A stretch of DNA of 64,000 bases from Rhodococcus pyridinivorans (GCF_900105195.1 NZ_FNRX01000002.1:2542001-2606000), one strand, 5' to 3'. Numbered from the stretch's first letter, positions 50,172 to 59,202 are shown. Numbers and translations: made by a program. The notes: generated by a model not told the origin, from the letters alone.

Positions 50172-51593
50172 GTGACCCGACGCACCAAGATCGTTTGCAC
50201 TATGGGGCCGGCCACCGCCGACCCCGATGTCCTGCGGAATCTCGTCGACGCCGGAATGGACGTCGCCCGCCTGAATTTCAGCCACGGTGAACACGCCGAC
50301 CACGAGGGCCACTACAACCGGGTCCGCGCTGCGTCGGAGGCCTCCGGGCACGCCGTCGGTATCCTCGCCGATCTCCAGGGGCCGAAGATCCGGCTCGGAC
50401 GATTCGCCGAGGACCGCACCGTGTGGGAACACGGTGAAGTGGTCCGCATCACCGTCGACGACGTGGTCGGAGACCACGACCGCGTCTCGACCACCTACAA
50501 GGAACTCGCCCAGGACGCCGTCGCCGGCGACCGGTTGCTCGTCGACGACGGCAAGGTCGGTCTCGTCGTCGAGGCGGTCGAGGGCAACGACGTCGTCTGT
50601 CGCGTCATCGAGGGCGGACCCGTCAGCAACAACAAGGGTGTCTCCCTGCCGGGGATGAACGTCTCCGTTCCGGCCATGTCGGAGAAGGACATCGAGGATC
50701 TCGAGTTCGCACTGCGCCTCGGTGTCGACTTCATCGCCCTGTCGTTCGTGCGGTCGCCGGCCGACGTCGAACTCGTTCACGAGGTCATGGACCGTGTCGG
50801 GCGGCACGTGCCGGTGATCGCCAAGCTCGAGAAGCCCGAGGCCGTCGAGAATCTCGAGGCCGTGGTCCTCGCCTTCGACGCGGTCATGGTGGCGCGCGGC
50901 GACCTCGGCGTCGAACTTCCGCTCGAGCAAGTACCGCTCGTGCAGAAGCGCGCGATCCAGATAGCACGTGAGAACGCCAAGCCCGTCATCGTCGCGACGC
51001 AGATGCTCGAATCGATGATCGAGAACTCGCGTCCCACTCGAGCCGAGGCCTCCGACGTGGCCAACGCCGTGCTCGACGGCACCGACGCCGTGATGCTCTC
51101 GGGTGAGACCTCCGTCGGCAAGTTCCCCGTCGAAACGGTCCGCACGATGGCGCGCATTATTGCCGCCGTCGAGTCGGATTCGACGGAAGTGCCTGCGCTG
51201 ACGCACGTTCCGCGCACCAAGCGCGGTGTCATCTCGTACGCCGCCCGCGACATCGGCGAGCGTCTCGACGCCAAGGCGCTCGTCGCGTTCACCCAGTCGG
51301 GCGACACCGTGCGACGACTCGCGCGGTTGCACACCCCGCTGCCGCTGCTCGCGTTCACGCCCGTCCCGCACATCCGCAACCAGCTGGCGCTGACGTGGGG
51401 CACCGAGACCTTCTCGGTCGAGCCGGTCGACACCACCGACCAGATGGTCGAACAGGTCGACGCGGCGTTGCTGTCGCTGGGCCGGTACCAGCGCGGCGAC
51501 CTCGTGGTGATCGTCGCCGGAGCGCCTCCGGGACGCTCGGGTTCGACCAACCTCATCCACGTGCACCGGTTGGGTGAGAAAGACACCCGGTGA
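50172..51593 (+). CDS. pyk: pyruvate kinase
   Basis: A 473-residue glycolytic kinase. RTKIVCTMGPA, MDVARLNFSHG, VIAKLEKPEAVENL (catalytic Lys/Glu), DAVMVARGDLGVELP and a C-terminal domain with CxTxSG-like VAFTQSGDTVRRLA. TAGGCT 6 nt before the GTG suggests a leaderless mRNA. The stop overlaps tesB (GTGA). Confidence 0.96.
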   Translation: MTRRTKIVCTMGPATADPDVLRNLVDAGMDVARLNFSHGEHADHEGHYNRVRAASEASGHAVGILADLQGPKIRLGRFAEDRTVWEHGEVVRITVDDVVGDHDRVSTTYKELAQDAVAGDRLLVDDGKVGLVVEAVEGNDVVCRVIEGGPVSNNKGVSLPGMNVSVPAMSEKDIEDLEFALRLGVDFIALSFVRSPADVELVHEVMDRVGRHVPVIAKLEKPEAVENLEAVVLAFDAVMVARGDLGVELPLEQVPLVQKRAIQIARENAKPVIVATQMLESMIENSRPTRAEASDVANAVLDGTDAVMLSGETSVGKFPVETVRTMARIIAAVESDSTEVPALTHVPRTKRGVISYAARDIGERLDAKALVAFTQSGDTVRRLARLHTPLPLLAFTPVPHIRNQLALTWGTETFSVEPVDTTDQMVEQVDAALLSLGRYQRGDLVVIVAGAPPGRSGSTNLIHVHRLGEKDTR

Positions 51594-52474
51594 CACTGTC
51601 GGACACAACGGATCTCGACGTTCTCCTCGGCCTCCTCGATCTGGAGCAGGTCGAGGAGAACGTCTTCCGTGGTGGTCATCCCGAGCAGGTCGGCAGCCGC
51701 ACCTTCGGCGGTCAGCTCGTCGCGCAGGCGCTCATTGCGGCCGGACGCACCGTGGGTGATCGTCCTGTGCACGCGATCAACGCCCATTTCATCCGGGGCG
51801 GCGACGTCAAGCGGCCCATCGACTACCACGTCGTCACCCACCGGGACGGCCGCGACTTCGCGAACCGGATGGTCACCGCCTACCAGGACGACCAGGAACT
51901 GTTCGTCATGCTCGCCGCCTTCCAGCGGTGGGGCAAAGGCCTCGAACACTCGGTGACCGTTCCCGATGTTCCCCTGCCCGAAGCGCTTCCGCCGATCGGC
52001 GAACGCCTGCGCGGCTTCGAGGAGCAGTTGCCGCATTTCGTCGGCGCGCTCAAGCCGATCGACATGCGGTACGCCAACGACCCCGCCTGGGTGTTGCGGG
52101 GAACGGGGGAGAAGCTCGGCCACAACCGCGTGTGGATGCGCGCCGACGGGCAACTGCCCGACGATCCGCTGCTCCACGTCGCCACGCTGGCCTACGCGTC
52201 CGACACGACCGTCCTCGATTCGATCCTCACCACGCACGGCCTGTCGTGGGGACTCGACCGGATCGTGGCGGCGACGGTCAACCATTCGATCTGGTTCCAC
52301 CGTCCGCTCCGCTTCGACGAATGGCACCTGTACGCCACGGAATCCCCGGTAGCGGCCGGTTCCCGTGGTATGGCGACGGGACGCTACTTCACCATCGAGG
52401 GCGAACTCGTCGCGACCGTCGTGCAGGAAGGGCTCATCCGTCACTTCCCGCCGCGTCGTCCGTCGGGGAGCTGA
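51590..52474 (+). CDS. tesB: acyl-CoA thioesterase II
   Basis: A 294-residue double-hotdog thioesterase that hydrolyses acyl-CoA. GGHPEQVGSRTFGGQLVAQALIAA opens the first hotdog, and HSIWFHRPLRFDEWHLYATESPVAAGSRGMATGR the second, with the Asp/Gln/Thr active site usual for TesB. The gene runs 34 bp into the convergent MarR gene. Confidence 0.92.
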   Translation: MTLSDTTDLDVLLGLLDLEQVEENVFRGGHPEQVGSRTFGGQLVAQALIAAGRTVGDRPVHAINAHFIRGGDVKRPIDYHVVTHRDGRDFANRMVTAYQDDQELFVMLAAFQRWGKGLEHSVTVPDVPLPEALPPIGERLRGFEEQLPHFVGALKPIDMRYANDPAWVLRGTGEKLGHNRVWMRADGQLPDDPLLHVATLAYASDTTVLDSILTTHGLSWGLDRIVAATVNHSIWFHRPLRFDEWHLYATESPVAAGSRGMATGRYFTIEGELVATVVQEGLIRHFPPRRPSGS

Positions 52475-52938
52475 TCGGCCGATCGGTCGAGGGCGGCCGA
52501 CAGCGCGCGCATGCCCTCCACGATCCGCGCCAGGTTCTCGGATCCGGTCTCCTCGCACAGTGCCCGCGCGGCGTCGGCGTGAGCGGGGCCGATGGCACGG
52601 ATCGCGTCGCGACCGGCCGGTGTCATCGCGACGAGCTTGGCGCGACGGTGCGCCGGATTGGGCCGGTACTCCGCCAGGCCCTTGTCGACGAGGAGATCGG
52701 CGATGCGCTGCACGCTCTGCCGGGTGATGCCCATCTCGCGGGCGATCGCGGACACCGGCAGCGGAGCGGAGGAGACCGCGCCGAGGACCTGCCACCAGGC
52801 CGCGGTCAGGCCCACCGGACGCGCCAGGGTCTCGGCCAGCGCGAAGAACTGGCCGTTGAGCCGGAAGGCCGTCAGTGCGGCCGCGCTGAGCAGTTCGGCC
52901 TCCGCCGGGTGCTGCTCGGCCGCGTTCTGCTCCGTCAC
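52441..52938 (-). CDS. MarR-family transcriptional regulator
   Basis: A 165-residue regulator with SAIAREMGITRQSVQRIADLLVDKGLAEYRPNPAHRRAKLVAMTPAG, the winged helix. GTG 52938 overlaps the stop of the DJ-1 gene, so the two are translated together. It probably binds the GACAG/CTGTC sites upstream of that gene. Confidence 0.85.
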   Translation of the reverse strand: MTEQNAAEQHPAEAELLSAAALTAFRLNGQFFALAETLARPVGLTAAWWQVLGAVSSAPLPVSAIAREMGITRQSVQRIADLLVDKGLAEYRPNPAHRRAKLVAMTPAGRDAIRAIGPAHADAARALCEETGSENLARIVEGMRALSAALDRSADQLPDGRRGGK

Positions 52939-53552
52939 GAGCCGGAGGACATGAGCTCGTAGTAGCCGCGCGGGTCGCGCTCGCCGTAGAGGGCGTACCA
53001 GGCGTCGAGGACGCGCGGTTCGTACATGTCGAGCCGGGTGAAGATCGCGCGGGCGAAGTCGACCGGGGCGATGCCGCTCGCGGTGATGAGATCGCCGTCC
53101 GTGACCGCGGGTTCGTCCCGGTACAGATCGGCGCCACCGTATCCGACGCTCTGCAGGAATTCTGGAGCGTTGCTCGTGTGCGGCCGCTCGTCGAGCAGGC
53201 CGGCAGCCGCGAGCGCTCCGGTCGCGCCACAGATCGCGGCCACCGGAACGCCGGCGTCGAGGAATTGCCGGGTCTTGTCGACGAACGGGGCGTAGGCGTC
53301 GGTCGGCCAGATGTCGTTGCCCGCGAGGATCAGCATCGCGCTGTCCTCCGGCGTGATGTCTGCGAGCACGGCGTCGGGAAGGATGCGGAGTCCGCCCTTG
53401 GTCGTGACCGGTTCCGTCGTGGCTCCGACGGTACGGACGCGGTACCGGCCGGGGCTGCGCTGCCATTCGGGATCTGCGATATGTGGCGTGACGTATCCGA
53501 TCTCCCAGTCCGCCAGGGTGTCGTACACGGCGACGTGAACTGTTTCGGTCAT
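52935..53552 (-). CDS. DJ-1/PfpI (ThiJ) family protein
   Basis: A 205-residue class I glutamine-amidotransferase-like protein. The nucleophile elbow is AAICGATGAL, with LDMYEPRVLDAWYALY near the end. Members are chaperones, glyoxalases, hydratases or proteases; the activity here is unclear. It is the first gene of a two-gene operon with MarR, behind overlapping operator sites. Confidence 0.82.
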   Translation of the reverse strand: MTETVHVAVYDTLADWEIGYVTPHIADPEWQRSPGRYRVRTVGATTEPVTTKGGLRILPDAVLADITPEDSAMLILAGNDIWPTDAYAPFVDKTRQFLDAGVPVAAICGATGALAAAGLLDERPHTSNAPEFLQSVGYGGADLYRDEPAVTDGDLITASGIAPVDFARAIFTRLDMYEPRVLDAWYALYGERDPRGYYELMSSGS

Positions 53553-53585
53553 GACAGTATGCTGACAAAACGACAGCCTGCTGTC
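53553..53585. promoter_or_regulatory. MarR operator region
   Basis: GACAG-CCTG-CTGTC (53572-53585) is a perfect palindrome; GACAG (53553-53557) with CTGAC (53562-53566) is a near copy. They adjoin the DJ-1 ATG, where a MarR repressor would act. Confidence 0.5.
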
Positions 53586-53615
53586 AATGGTGTCGCACTG
53601 CCGGTCGAGGATGAT

Positions 53616-53645
53616 TTGCCGGGTGGTCCAGGCGGCGATTAGCCT
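53616..53645 (+). promoter_or_regulatory. promoter of the leader-oxygenase-MetQNI operon
   Basis: TTGCCG (53616-53621) and TAGCCT (53640-53645), 18-bp spacer. Transcription would begin about 53652, leaving a leader of some 60 nt before the short reading frame at 53711. Confidence 0.5.
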
Positions 53646-53710
53646 TGATCAGGACCACGTCGTGGCGCCACTGTCGTCGAAGGTCGCACGCGACCTCATC
53701 GGAGGAGAAC

Positions 53711-53788
53711 ATGGGCAACACTCACGCGCAGACTGTGAGCACACGCGCTCGAAGCGCCGTGGCTCCTGCGTGTTGTCGTTGCCGCTGA
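53711..53788 (+). CDS. putative cysteine-attenuation leader peptide
   Basis: A 25-residue peptide that ends A-C-C-R-C-R and then a stop. GGAGGAG sits 4 nt before the ATG, much stronger than most ribosome sites here. After the stop, CCCC (53792-53795), GGGG (53800-53803) and CCCC (53827-53830) can form alternative pairings. Short Cys-rich leader ORFs upstream of sulfur genes are known in mycobacteria and regulate by ribosome stalling at Cys codons. The genes downstream (oxygenase, MetQ, MetN, MetI) fit a sulfur role. Confidence 0.65.
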   Translation: MGNTHAQTVSTRARSAVAPACCRCR

Positions 53789-53903
53789 TCACCCCTGTCG
53801 GGGCTGCTCGCACTGCTCTCACGATTCCCCTGAGTCCGCTGTGACCGACGATCCGGCGGTGACCGGGAATTCCTCGCATCCGATGCGGTTCGAAAGGCAC
53901 ATC

Positions 53904-54932
53904 ATGTCCGATTCGACAGTATTGCCCGTCATCGATCTGTCCGATCTCGACGGCGACGACACCACACGCAACGCCCTGCTCGATCGCCTCCGGGAGGCCA
54001 CCCACGAGATCGGGTTCTTCCATCTCGCCGGTCACGGGATAGAGCCCGCGCTCGCCGACGGGCTCGTCGCGGCGGCACGCGAATTCTTCGCCCTCCCCGA
54101 GGCGGACAAGCTCGCGATCGAGAACATCCGCTCGCCCCACTTCCGCGGCTACACCCGTGTCGGTGGCGAACGCACCCAGGGCTATGTCGACTGGCGCGAA
54201 CAACTCGACATCGGCCCGGAACGCGATGCCGTCGCCGAGGTCGACCCCGACCGCCCCTGGGAGGTGCTGCACGGCCCCAATCTGTGGCCCGAGCAGGTCC
54301 CCCGACTACGCGAACTGGCCCTGCGGTGGATCGACGAGGCCGGCAACGTCGGACGCCGACTGCTCGGTGCATGGGCCGAATCCCTCGGTGCCCCCGCCGA
54401 TCACTTCGAGGACGCCTTCGCCGATCCCGACCCGCTGCTGAAGATCGCGCGGTATCCCGGGCACGACCGCTCGGTCACCGATCAAGGGGTCGGCAGCCAC
54501 AAGGACGTCGGCGCGCTGACGTTGCTGTATCCCGAACCCGGCAGCACCGGCTTCCAGGTCGAACGCGACGGACGTTGGGTCGACATCGACCCGCTCCCAG
54601 GGCATTTCATCGTCAACATCGGAGAACTCCTCGAGGTCGCCACCGGCGGTTACCTCCAGGCGACCGTCCATCGTGTGCTGCCGCCCCCGGCGGGCACCGA
54701 CCGGGTGTCGCTGCCCTTCTTCCTCAATCCCGGTCTCGACCGCGAACTCCCGGCGGTGGAGTTGCCCGCAGATCTGGCCGCGGCCGCCCGCGGCGTCGGC
54801 CCCGACGCACACGGCGGCACGCTGCACGCCGTCTACGGCCTCAACGCACTCAAGTCCCGCCTGCGGGCACATCCGAACGTGGCGGAGCGTTTTCACGCGG
54901 ATCTCCTCGCCCGCTTCGCCGCACCCCGATAA
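53904..54932 (+). CDS. 2-oxoglutarate/Fe(II)-dependent oxygenase, isopenicillin N synthase family
   Basis: A 342-residue oxygenase. VIDLSDLDGDD and HEIGFFHLAGHGI form the N-terminal DIOX_N region; the facial triad is HKD in VGSHKDVGALTLL with His in LQATVHRVLPP, and Arg in DRVSLPFFLNPG. ATG 53904 (AAAGG upstream) is preferred over GTG 53841. Position before MetQ-MetN-MetI suggests it oxidises a sulfur compound taken up by the transporter, but this is inferred from context only. Confidence 0.87.
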   Translation: MSDSTVLPVIDLSDLDGDDTTRNALLDRLREATHEIGFFHLAGHGIEPALADGLVAAAREFFALPEADKLAIENIRSPHFRGYTRVGGERTQGYVDWREQLDIGPERDAVAEVDPDRPWEVLHGPNLWPEQVPRLRELALRWIDEAGNVGRRLLGAWAESLGAPADHFEDAFADPDPLLKIARYPGHDRSVTDQGVGSHKDVGALTLLYPEPGSTGFQVERDGRWVDIDPLPGHFIVNIGELLEVATGGYLQATVHRVLPPPAGTDRVSLPFFLNPGLDRELPAVELPADLAAAARGVGPDAHGGTLHAVYGLNALKSRLRAHPNVAERFHADLLARFAAPR

Positions 54933-54993
54933 TCGATCTGTCCGTCCCCGTATTTCCAACGTCCCCGCATTCCCAACGGAAGGTATCCACCCG

Positions 54994-55830
54994 ATGTCAC
55001 TGCGTCGTATCGTCGTCGCGTCCGCCGCGCTCACCCTCGCTGCGGGTCTCGCGGCCTGCTCGTCGTCCGAAGGTGACGACACCACCCTCCGGATCTCGGC
55101 GTCGTCCACCCCGCACGTCGAGATCCTCGACCAGATCGTGAGCACCGGGGCGCTGGGCGACTACAAGCTCGACATCGTCGAGATCACCGGGGAGGTCGAT
55201 CCCAACGAACTGCTCGAGGCCGGTGACGTCGACGCGAACTTCTTCCAGCACGAGCCCTACCTGACGGACTGGCAGAAGCAGAAGGGTATCGACGACCTCG
55301 TCGCCGTCGCCGACGTGCACCTCGAGCCCATCGGCCTCTACTCGAACAAGATCGCCTCGCTCGACGAGCTGAAGGACGGCGACACCGTCGCCGTGCCGCG
55401 CGACACCACCAACTACGCCCGCGCGCTGTACCTGCTCGAATCGGCCGGTCTGCTCGAGATGGACGTGCCCTTCGAGGAGGCCGACCTGTCGGTGGTCACC
55501 GAATCGAACATCACCGCCAACCCGAAGAACCTGAACCTCGTCAGCATCGAGCGTCCGCAGCTCGCCCGTCAGCTCGACGACGCGCAGATCACCGCCGCCG
55601 TGATCAACTCCAATTACGCGCTCGAAGCCGGCCTGAACCCGGCCGAGGACGCCATCGTCACCGAAGAGGTCGAGAACAACCCCTTCTCCAACCTGCTCGT
55701 CGTGCGGGCCGAGAACGAGAACGACCCGGCAGTGACCGCGCTGGCCGAGGCCCTCGAGTCGCCCGAGACGGCTGCCTGGATCGAGGAGACCTACTCCGGC
55801 GCCGTGCTGCCGGTCCACTCGACGAACTGA
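54994..55830 (+). CDS. metQ: MetQ/NlpA family substrate-binding lipoprotein
   Basis: A 278-residue lipoprotein with lipobox LAAC (Cys22), then a periplasmic-binding fold. Diagnostic segments are TGEVDPNELLEAGDVDANFFQHEPYL, VAVPRDTTNYARALYLLE and AAVINSNYALEAGLNP, typical of MetQ. It delivers methionine or a related sulfur compound to MetNI. Its stop overlaps the metN ATG. Confidence 0.92.
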   Translation: MSLRRIVVASAALTLAAGLAACSSSEGDDTTLRISASSTPHVEILDQIVSTGALGDYKLDIVEITGEVDPNELLEAGDVDANFFQHEPYLTDWQKQKGIDDLVAVADVHLEPIGLYSNKIASLDELKDGDTVAVPRDTTNYARALYLLESAGLLEMDVPFEEADLSVVTESNITANPKNLNLVSIERPQLARQLDDAQITAAVINSNYALEAGLNPAEDAIVTEEVENNPFSNLLVVRAENENDPAVTALAEALESPETAAWIEETYSGAVLPVHSTN

Positions 55831-56849
55831 TGATCGTCGTCGAGAACCTCGTCAAGACCTTCCCCGGAGCCGGGCGCTCCGGGGAGGTCGCGGCGTTGCG
55901 AGGGGTGTCGCTCGAGATCCCCGACGGCGAGATCTACGGCATCGTCGGCCCGTCCGGATCCGGCAAGTCCACCCTTCTGCGCTGTCTGAACCTGCTCGAG
56001 CGGCCTACCTCGGGACGGATCCTGCTCGGCGGGGACGACCTGTCGACCCTGTCCGGCGCGGAACTGCGAGCGGCGCGTCGCCGGATCGGGACGGTCTTCC
56101 AGCAGTTCAACCTACTGCACTCGCGCACCGTGATCCGGAACGTCGAATTCCCGCTCGAAGTGGCGGGGATCGACAAGGAACAGCGCCGCAAGCGGGCGCT
56201 CGAGCTGCTCGATCTCGTCGGCCTGGCCGGCAAGGGGGAGAGCTATCCCTCGCAGCTGTCCGGTGGACAGCAGCAGCGCGTGGGCATCGCCCGCGCACTC
56301 GCCGTCGAACCCGAGGTACTGCTGTGCGACGAGGCCACGAGCGCCCTGGACCCGGACACCACCGATCAGGTCCTCGATCTCGTCGCCGAGGTGAACAGAC
56401 GACTGGGCGTCACGGTCGTGGTGATCACCCACGAACTCGGGGTGCTGCGCCGGATCTGCAGCTCGGCAGCTCGGCTCGCCGCCGGACAGGTGGTCGAGAC
56501 GGGCCGGATCGTCGATCTCGTCGCCGATCCCGAGTCGGCGCTCGGGCATGCGCTCGTCCCGGTCGGCACCGACCCGTCGACGGGTTCGGGTGCCGACACG
56601 GCTCTGGTCACCGCGATCGGTGATGCCGCGCACGGACCGTGGCTCGCTGAGATGATCCGCGCGATCGACGCCGACATCGCTGTGGTCGGCGGCCGGGTCG
56701 AACAGGTCGGCAGCGTCACCGTGGGCCGGATGCGCCTTCGGTTCACGGCGGGTACCGATCGGGCACTCATCGAGGGGTTCGTGGCCGAACGCCCGTATCT
56801 GAGCCTGGCGTGGGGGACGGAAGCCGAATTGGAGGGACTCACGGAATGA
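55830..56849 (+). CDS. metN: methionine ABC transporter ATP-binding protein
   Basis: A 339-residue ATPase. Walker A GPSGSGKST, signature LSGGQQQRVGIARAL, Walker B VLLCDEATSALDP, and a C-terminal NIL regulatory domain (about 250-339), which binds methionine in MetN. Translationally coupled to metQ. Confidence 0.93.
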   Translation: MIVVENLVKTFPGAGRSGEVAALRGVSLEIPDGEIYGIVGPSGSGKSTLLRCLNLLERPTSGRILLGGDDLSTLSGAELRAARRRIGTVFQQFNLLHSRTVIRNVEFPLEVAGIDKEQRRKRALELLDLVGLAGKGESYPSQLSGGQQQRVGIARALAVEPEVLLCDEATSALDPDTTDQVLDLVAEVNRRLGVTVVVITHELGVLRRICSSAARLAAGQVVETGRIVDLVADPESALGHALVPVGTDPSTGSGADTALVTAIGDAAHGPWLAEMIRAIDADIAVVGGRVEQVGSVTVGRMRLRFTAGTDRALIEGFVAERPYLSLAWGTEAELEGLTE

Positions 56850-56862
56850 CGGTGCAGGCGCG

Positions 56863-57531
56863 ATGAACAAACTGCAGTGGTACGACGCCTTCCCGGAGGT
56901 GTGGGAAGCCACCCTCGAGACGCTCTACATGGTTGCGGTGTCCTTCGTGCTCACCGTCGTCGGTGGTGTGCTGGTCGGAATCGTGTTGCAGTTGACGTCC
57001 CCGTCCGGACTGTGGCCGCGCAGGACGCTCAACACCGTCCTCGGCGTGATCGTCAACCTCTTCCGGTCGCTGCCCTTCCTCATCCTGCTGATCGCGCTGA
57101 TCGGGTTCACCCGCTTCATCGTGGGTACCGCGATCGGGCCGACCGCGGCGATCGTGCCGTTGACCATCGGTGCCATCCCGTTCTTCGGCCGGATCGTCGA
57201 ATCCGCTCTGCGGGAGGTGCCCCGGGGCCGGGTCGAGGCGGCCCAGGCGATGGGGGCCACCAACGGGCAGATCGTGCGCAAGGTGCTGCTGCCCGAAGCA
57301 CTGTCCCCGCTGATCGCCGGTGCCACCCTCACCCTCGTGCTGCTGGTGGGCTATTCGGCCATGGCCGGTGTCATCGGTGGTGGCGGTCTCGGCGACTTCG
57401 CGATCGTCTACGGCTACCAGCGGTTCAACACGCCGGTGCTGTTGCTCGCGGTGGTCGTCCTCATCGTGATGGTGCAGATCATGCAGTCGATCGGTGATCT
57501 CATGGTCCGCAGGCTCGCGCACCGGCGGTGA
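56863..57531 (+). CDS. metI: methionine ABC transporter permease
   Basis: A 222-residue permease with five hydrophobic segments and the EAA loop ESALREVPRGRVEAAQAMGATNGQIVRKVLLPEA, which contacts MetN. It begins 13 bp after metN. Together with metQ and metN it makes a complete importer. Confidence 0.93.
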   Translation: MNKLQWYDAFPEVWEATLETLYMVAVSFVLTVVGGVLVGIVLQLTSPSGLWPRRTLNTVLGVIVNLFRSLPFLILLIALIGFTRFIVGTAIGPTAAIVPLTIGAIPFFGRIVESALREVPRGRVEAAQAMGATNGQIVRKVLLPEALSPLIAGATLTLVLLVGYSAMAGVIGGGGLGDFAIVYGYQRFNTPVLLLAVVVLIVMVQIMQSIGDLMVRRLAHRR

Positions 57532-57538
57532 CGCCCGA

Positions 57539-57569
57539 GAGCCGGGCGCACCACCGGTGCGTCCGGCTC
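57539..57569. terminator. bidirectional terminator hairpin
   Basis: GAGCCGGGCGCACC (57539-57552) and GGTGCGTCCGGCTC (57556-57569) form a 14-bp stem with one G-U pair and a 3-nt loop. It lies between metI and the convergent siderophore-binding gene. Confidence 0.7.
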
Positions 57570-58599
57570 AGCGGTCGAGCTTCGCGATCGCCTCGTCGAC
57601 GAGCGGGACGTAGCGGTCGATCGACCACGGCACGGTGAGCGGATTGATCATCGACGATCCCGTGACGAACGGCTGTTCCTCCGGCGCGACGAGCGAGCCG
57701 CGCCCGATCGCCGGAATTTGCTGGTAGACGGCCTGCGATTCGATCTCCGCGCGGTTCGCCGGGTCGGAATAGAACGTGAAGATCAGATCCGAGTCCTTCA
57801 GCAGTCCGGCGTTCTCGAGCCCGATGACCGCCGAGTCGGTGCCCTCGGTCTCCTCGAGCGTCTCCGCGACCGGGTCGACCGTCAGCCCGAGTCCGCGGAC
57901 CATCGCCACGCGCTGCTCGTCGGGCATGAACACGCCCAGCGTGCTGGGGCCGGTGTTGTAGATATACGAGAACGTCACCCCGGCGTATTCGGGATGCTCC
58001 GCCGCGGTGCGTTCGAAGGTGTCGTCGATCTCCGTGATCAGATCCAGCGACTCGTCGTGCCTGCCGAGTGCGGTGCCGACGGTCTCGATCTGGTCCTGCC
58101 AGGTGATCGTCCAGGGCAGTTCGGGGTAGGCGACGGTCGGGGCGATCGCCGACAGCAGGTCGTACTGCTCCTGCGTGATGCCCGACCACGGCGCGAGGAT
58201 GACGTCCGGGGCGAGTCGGGCGATCGCCTCGACGTCCACCTCGGCGCCACCGGTGAACTGCTCGGGCAGCGGCTCGCCGCGTTCGGTCAGTTCCTCGTGG
58301 ATCCAGGGCAGATATCCGGTTTCGTCGCTGCCCCAGGGATATTCCTCCATCCCCACTGGGGTGACACCCAGTGCGATCGCCGTCTCGGCCGAACCCATCC
58401 CGAGCGTGACGACCCTTTCGGGCTGCGCGTCGATCTCGGCGGTGCCCAGTGCGTGCTCGATCGCGACGGGTTCGAAGTCGCCCGTCGGAGAACCGTTCGA
58501 GTTGTCGCCACTGCCGGACGAGCAGGCGGTGAGTGCGACGGCGGCGGCGAGCGCGACTACCGCGCGTGACCCGAGGCGGCGCGGGGACAGAAATTTCAT
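57568..58599 (-). CDS. iron-siderophore ABC transporter substrate-binding lipoprotein
   Basis: A 343-residue lipoprotein with lipobox LTAC (Cys26) and a FecB-type fold (ERVVTLGMGSAETAIALGVTPVGMEEYPWG, then LAPDVILAPWSG). It resembles the lipoprotein at 3565-4560 in layout but the two are clearly diverged. It is a lone gene with an IdeR-like box upstream and AGAGG before the ATG, so it is likely expressed under iron limitation. Confidence 0.9.
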   Translation of the reverse strand: MKFLSPRRLGSRAVVALAAAVALTACSSGSGDNSNGSPTGDFEPVAIEHALGTAEIDAQPERVVTLGMGSAETAIALGVTPVGMEEYPWGSDETGYLPWIHEELTERGEPLPEQFTGGAEVDVEAIARLAPDVILAPWSGITQEQYDLLSAIAPTVAYPELPWTITWQDQIETVGTALGRHDESLDLITEIDDTFERTAAEHPEYAGVTFSYIYNTGPSTLGVFMPDEQRVAMVRGLGLTVDPVAETLEETEGTDSAVIGLENAGLLKDSDLIFTFYSDPANRAEIESQAVYQQIPAIGRGSLVAPEEQPFVTGSSMINPLTVPWSIDRYVPLVDEAIAKLDR

Positions 58600-58628
58600 G
58601 GATACCTCTCACTGATCGGACCGGTTCG

Positions 58629-58647
58629 AGAGGTGAGCCTAACCTTC
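58629..58647 (-). promoter_or_regulatory. IdeR/DtxR iron box
   Basis: On the minus strand the core AAGGTTAGGCTCACCT matches about 14 of 19 positions of the remembered IdeR consensus, including a continuous AGGTTAGGCT-like run. It lies 30 bp upstream of the siderophore-binding gene. Confidence 0.65.
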
Positions 58648-58894
58648 TGAAGGGGATGACGGTTATCGGCAGATTTCCGGGCCGTCCGCAACTTCGTGAT
58701 GTCCCACAAACAGATCACGAGACGGATGTCACATTTGATAGTATTCTGTTATCGAAACCGCTCACGCCCCGAGCGGGAAAGGGGACGGCCGCACTCGGCC
58801 ACCGCGGGGGTTCGCTCATCACCGACGATTCGTCGACCGGGAACGATGAGTGGATGCGGGGGTACCGGATGCGTCGTTCCGGGGAGGAACGGAG

Positions 58895-59182
58895 ATGCTC
58901 ATGGTTGCATCCACGGATAAGAGGTCCGATTCGATGCCACGCTCGAACCGGCGGATTCTCGCGATCATCGCGCTCACGGGAATGCTCACGATCGGATTCC
59001 TGGCTGCGGTGTTCACCGCGTCGTATCTGATCGGTGCCGCATTCGCCATGCTCACCGGCGCATGCATCGTGCTGGCGCACCTGATGATCGCGCCCGCCTC
59101 GATCATCCACGACGACGAGACGGAGACGGCCATCCGTCCCGAGATCCGCGAGCGGTGGCATCCGCTCGGTAGCGGATCCTGA
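58895..59182 (+). CDS. small two-helix membrane protein
   Basis: A 95-residue protein. Basic N-terminus, then two hydrophobic helices (ILAIIALTGMLTIGFLAAVFTASYL and GAAFAMLTGACIVLAHLMIAPASII) and a charged C-terminus. The ATG follows GGGGAGGAACGGAG; a GTG at 58850 would be 15 codons longer. The 240 bp upstream hold an AT-rich block near 58725-58760, a likely promoter. Function unknown. Confidence 0.6.
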   Translation: MLMVASTDKRSDSMPRSNRRILAIIALTGMLTIGFLAAVFTASYLIGAAFAMLTGACIVLAHLMIAPASIIHDDETETAIRPEIRERWHPLGSGS

Positions 59183-59202
59183 GCTCGTCCCGGCCCGCCG
59201 AC

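Noticed and set aside
53587..53841. An 84-codon frame in the leader region of the oxygenase operon
   Set aside because: It has no ribosome site and overlaps the better-supported 26-codon Cys leader, promoter and hairpins.
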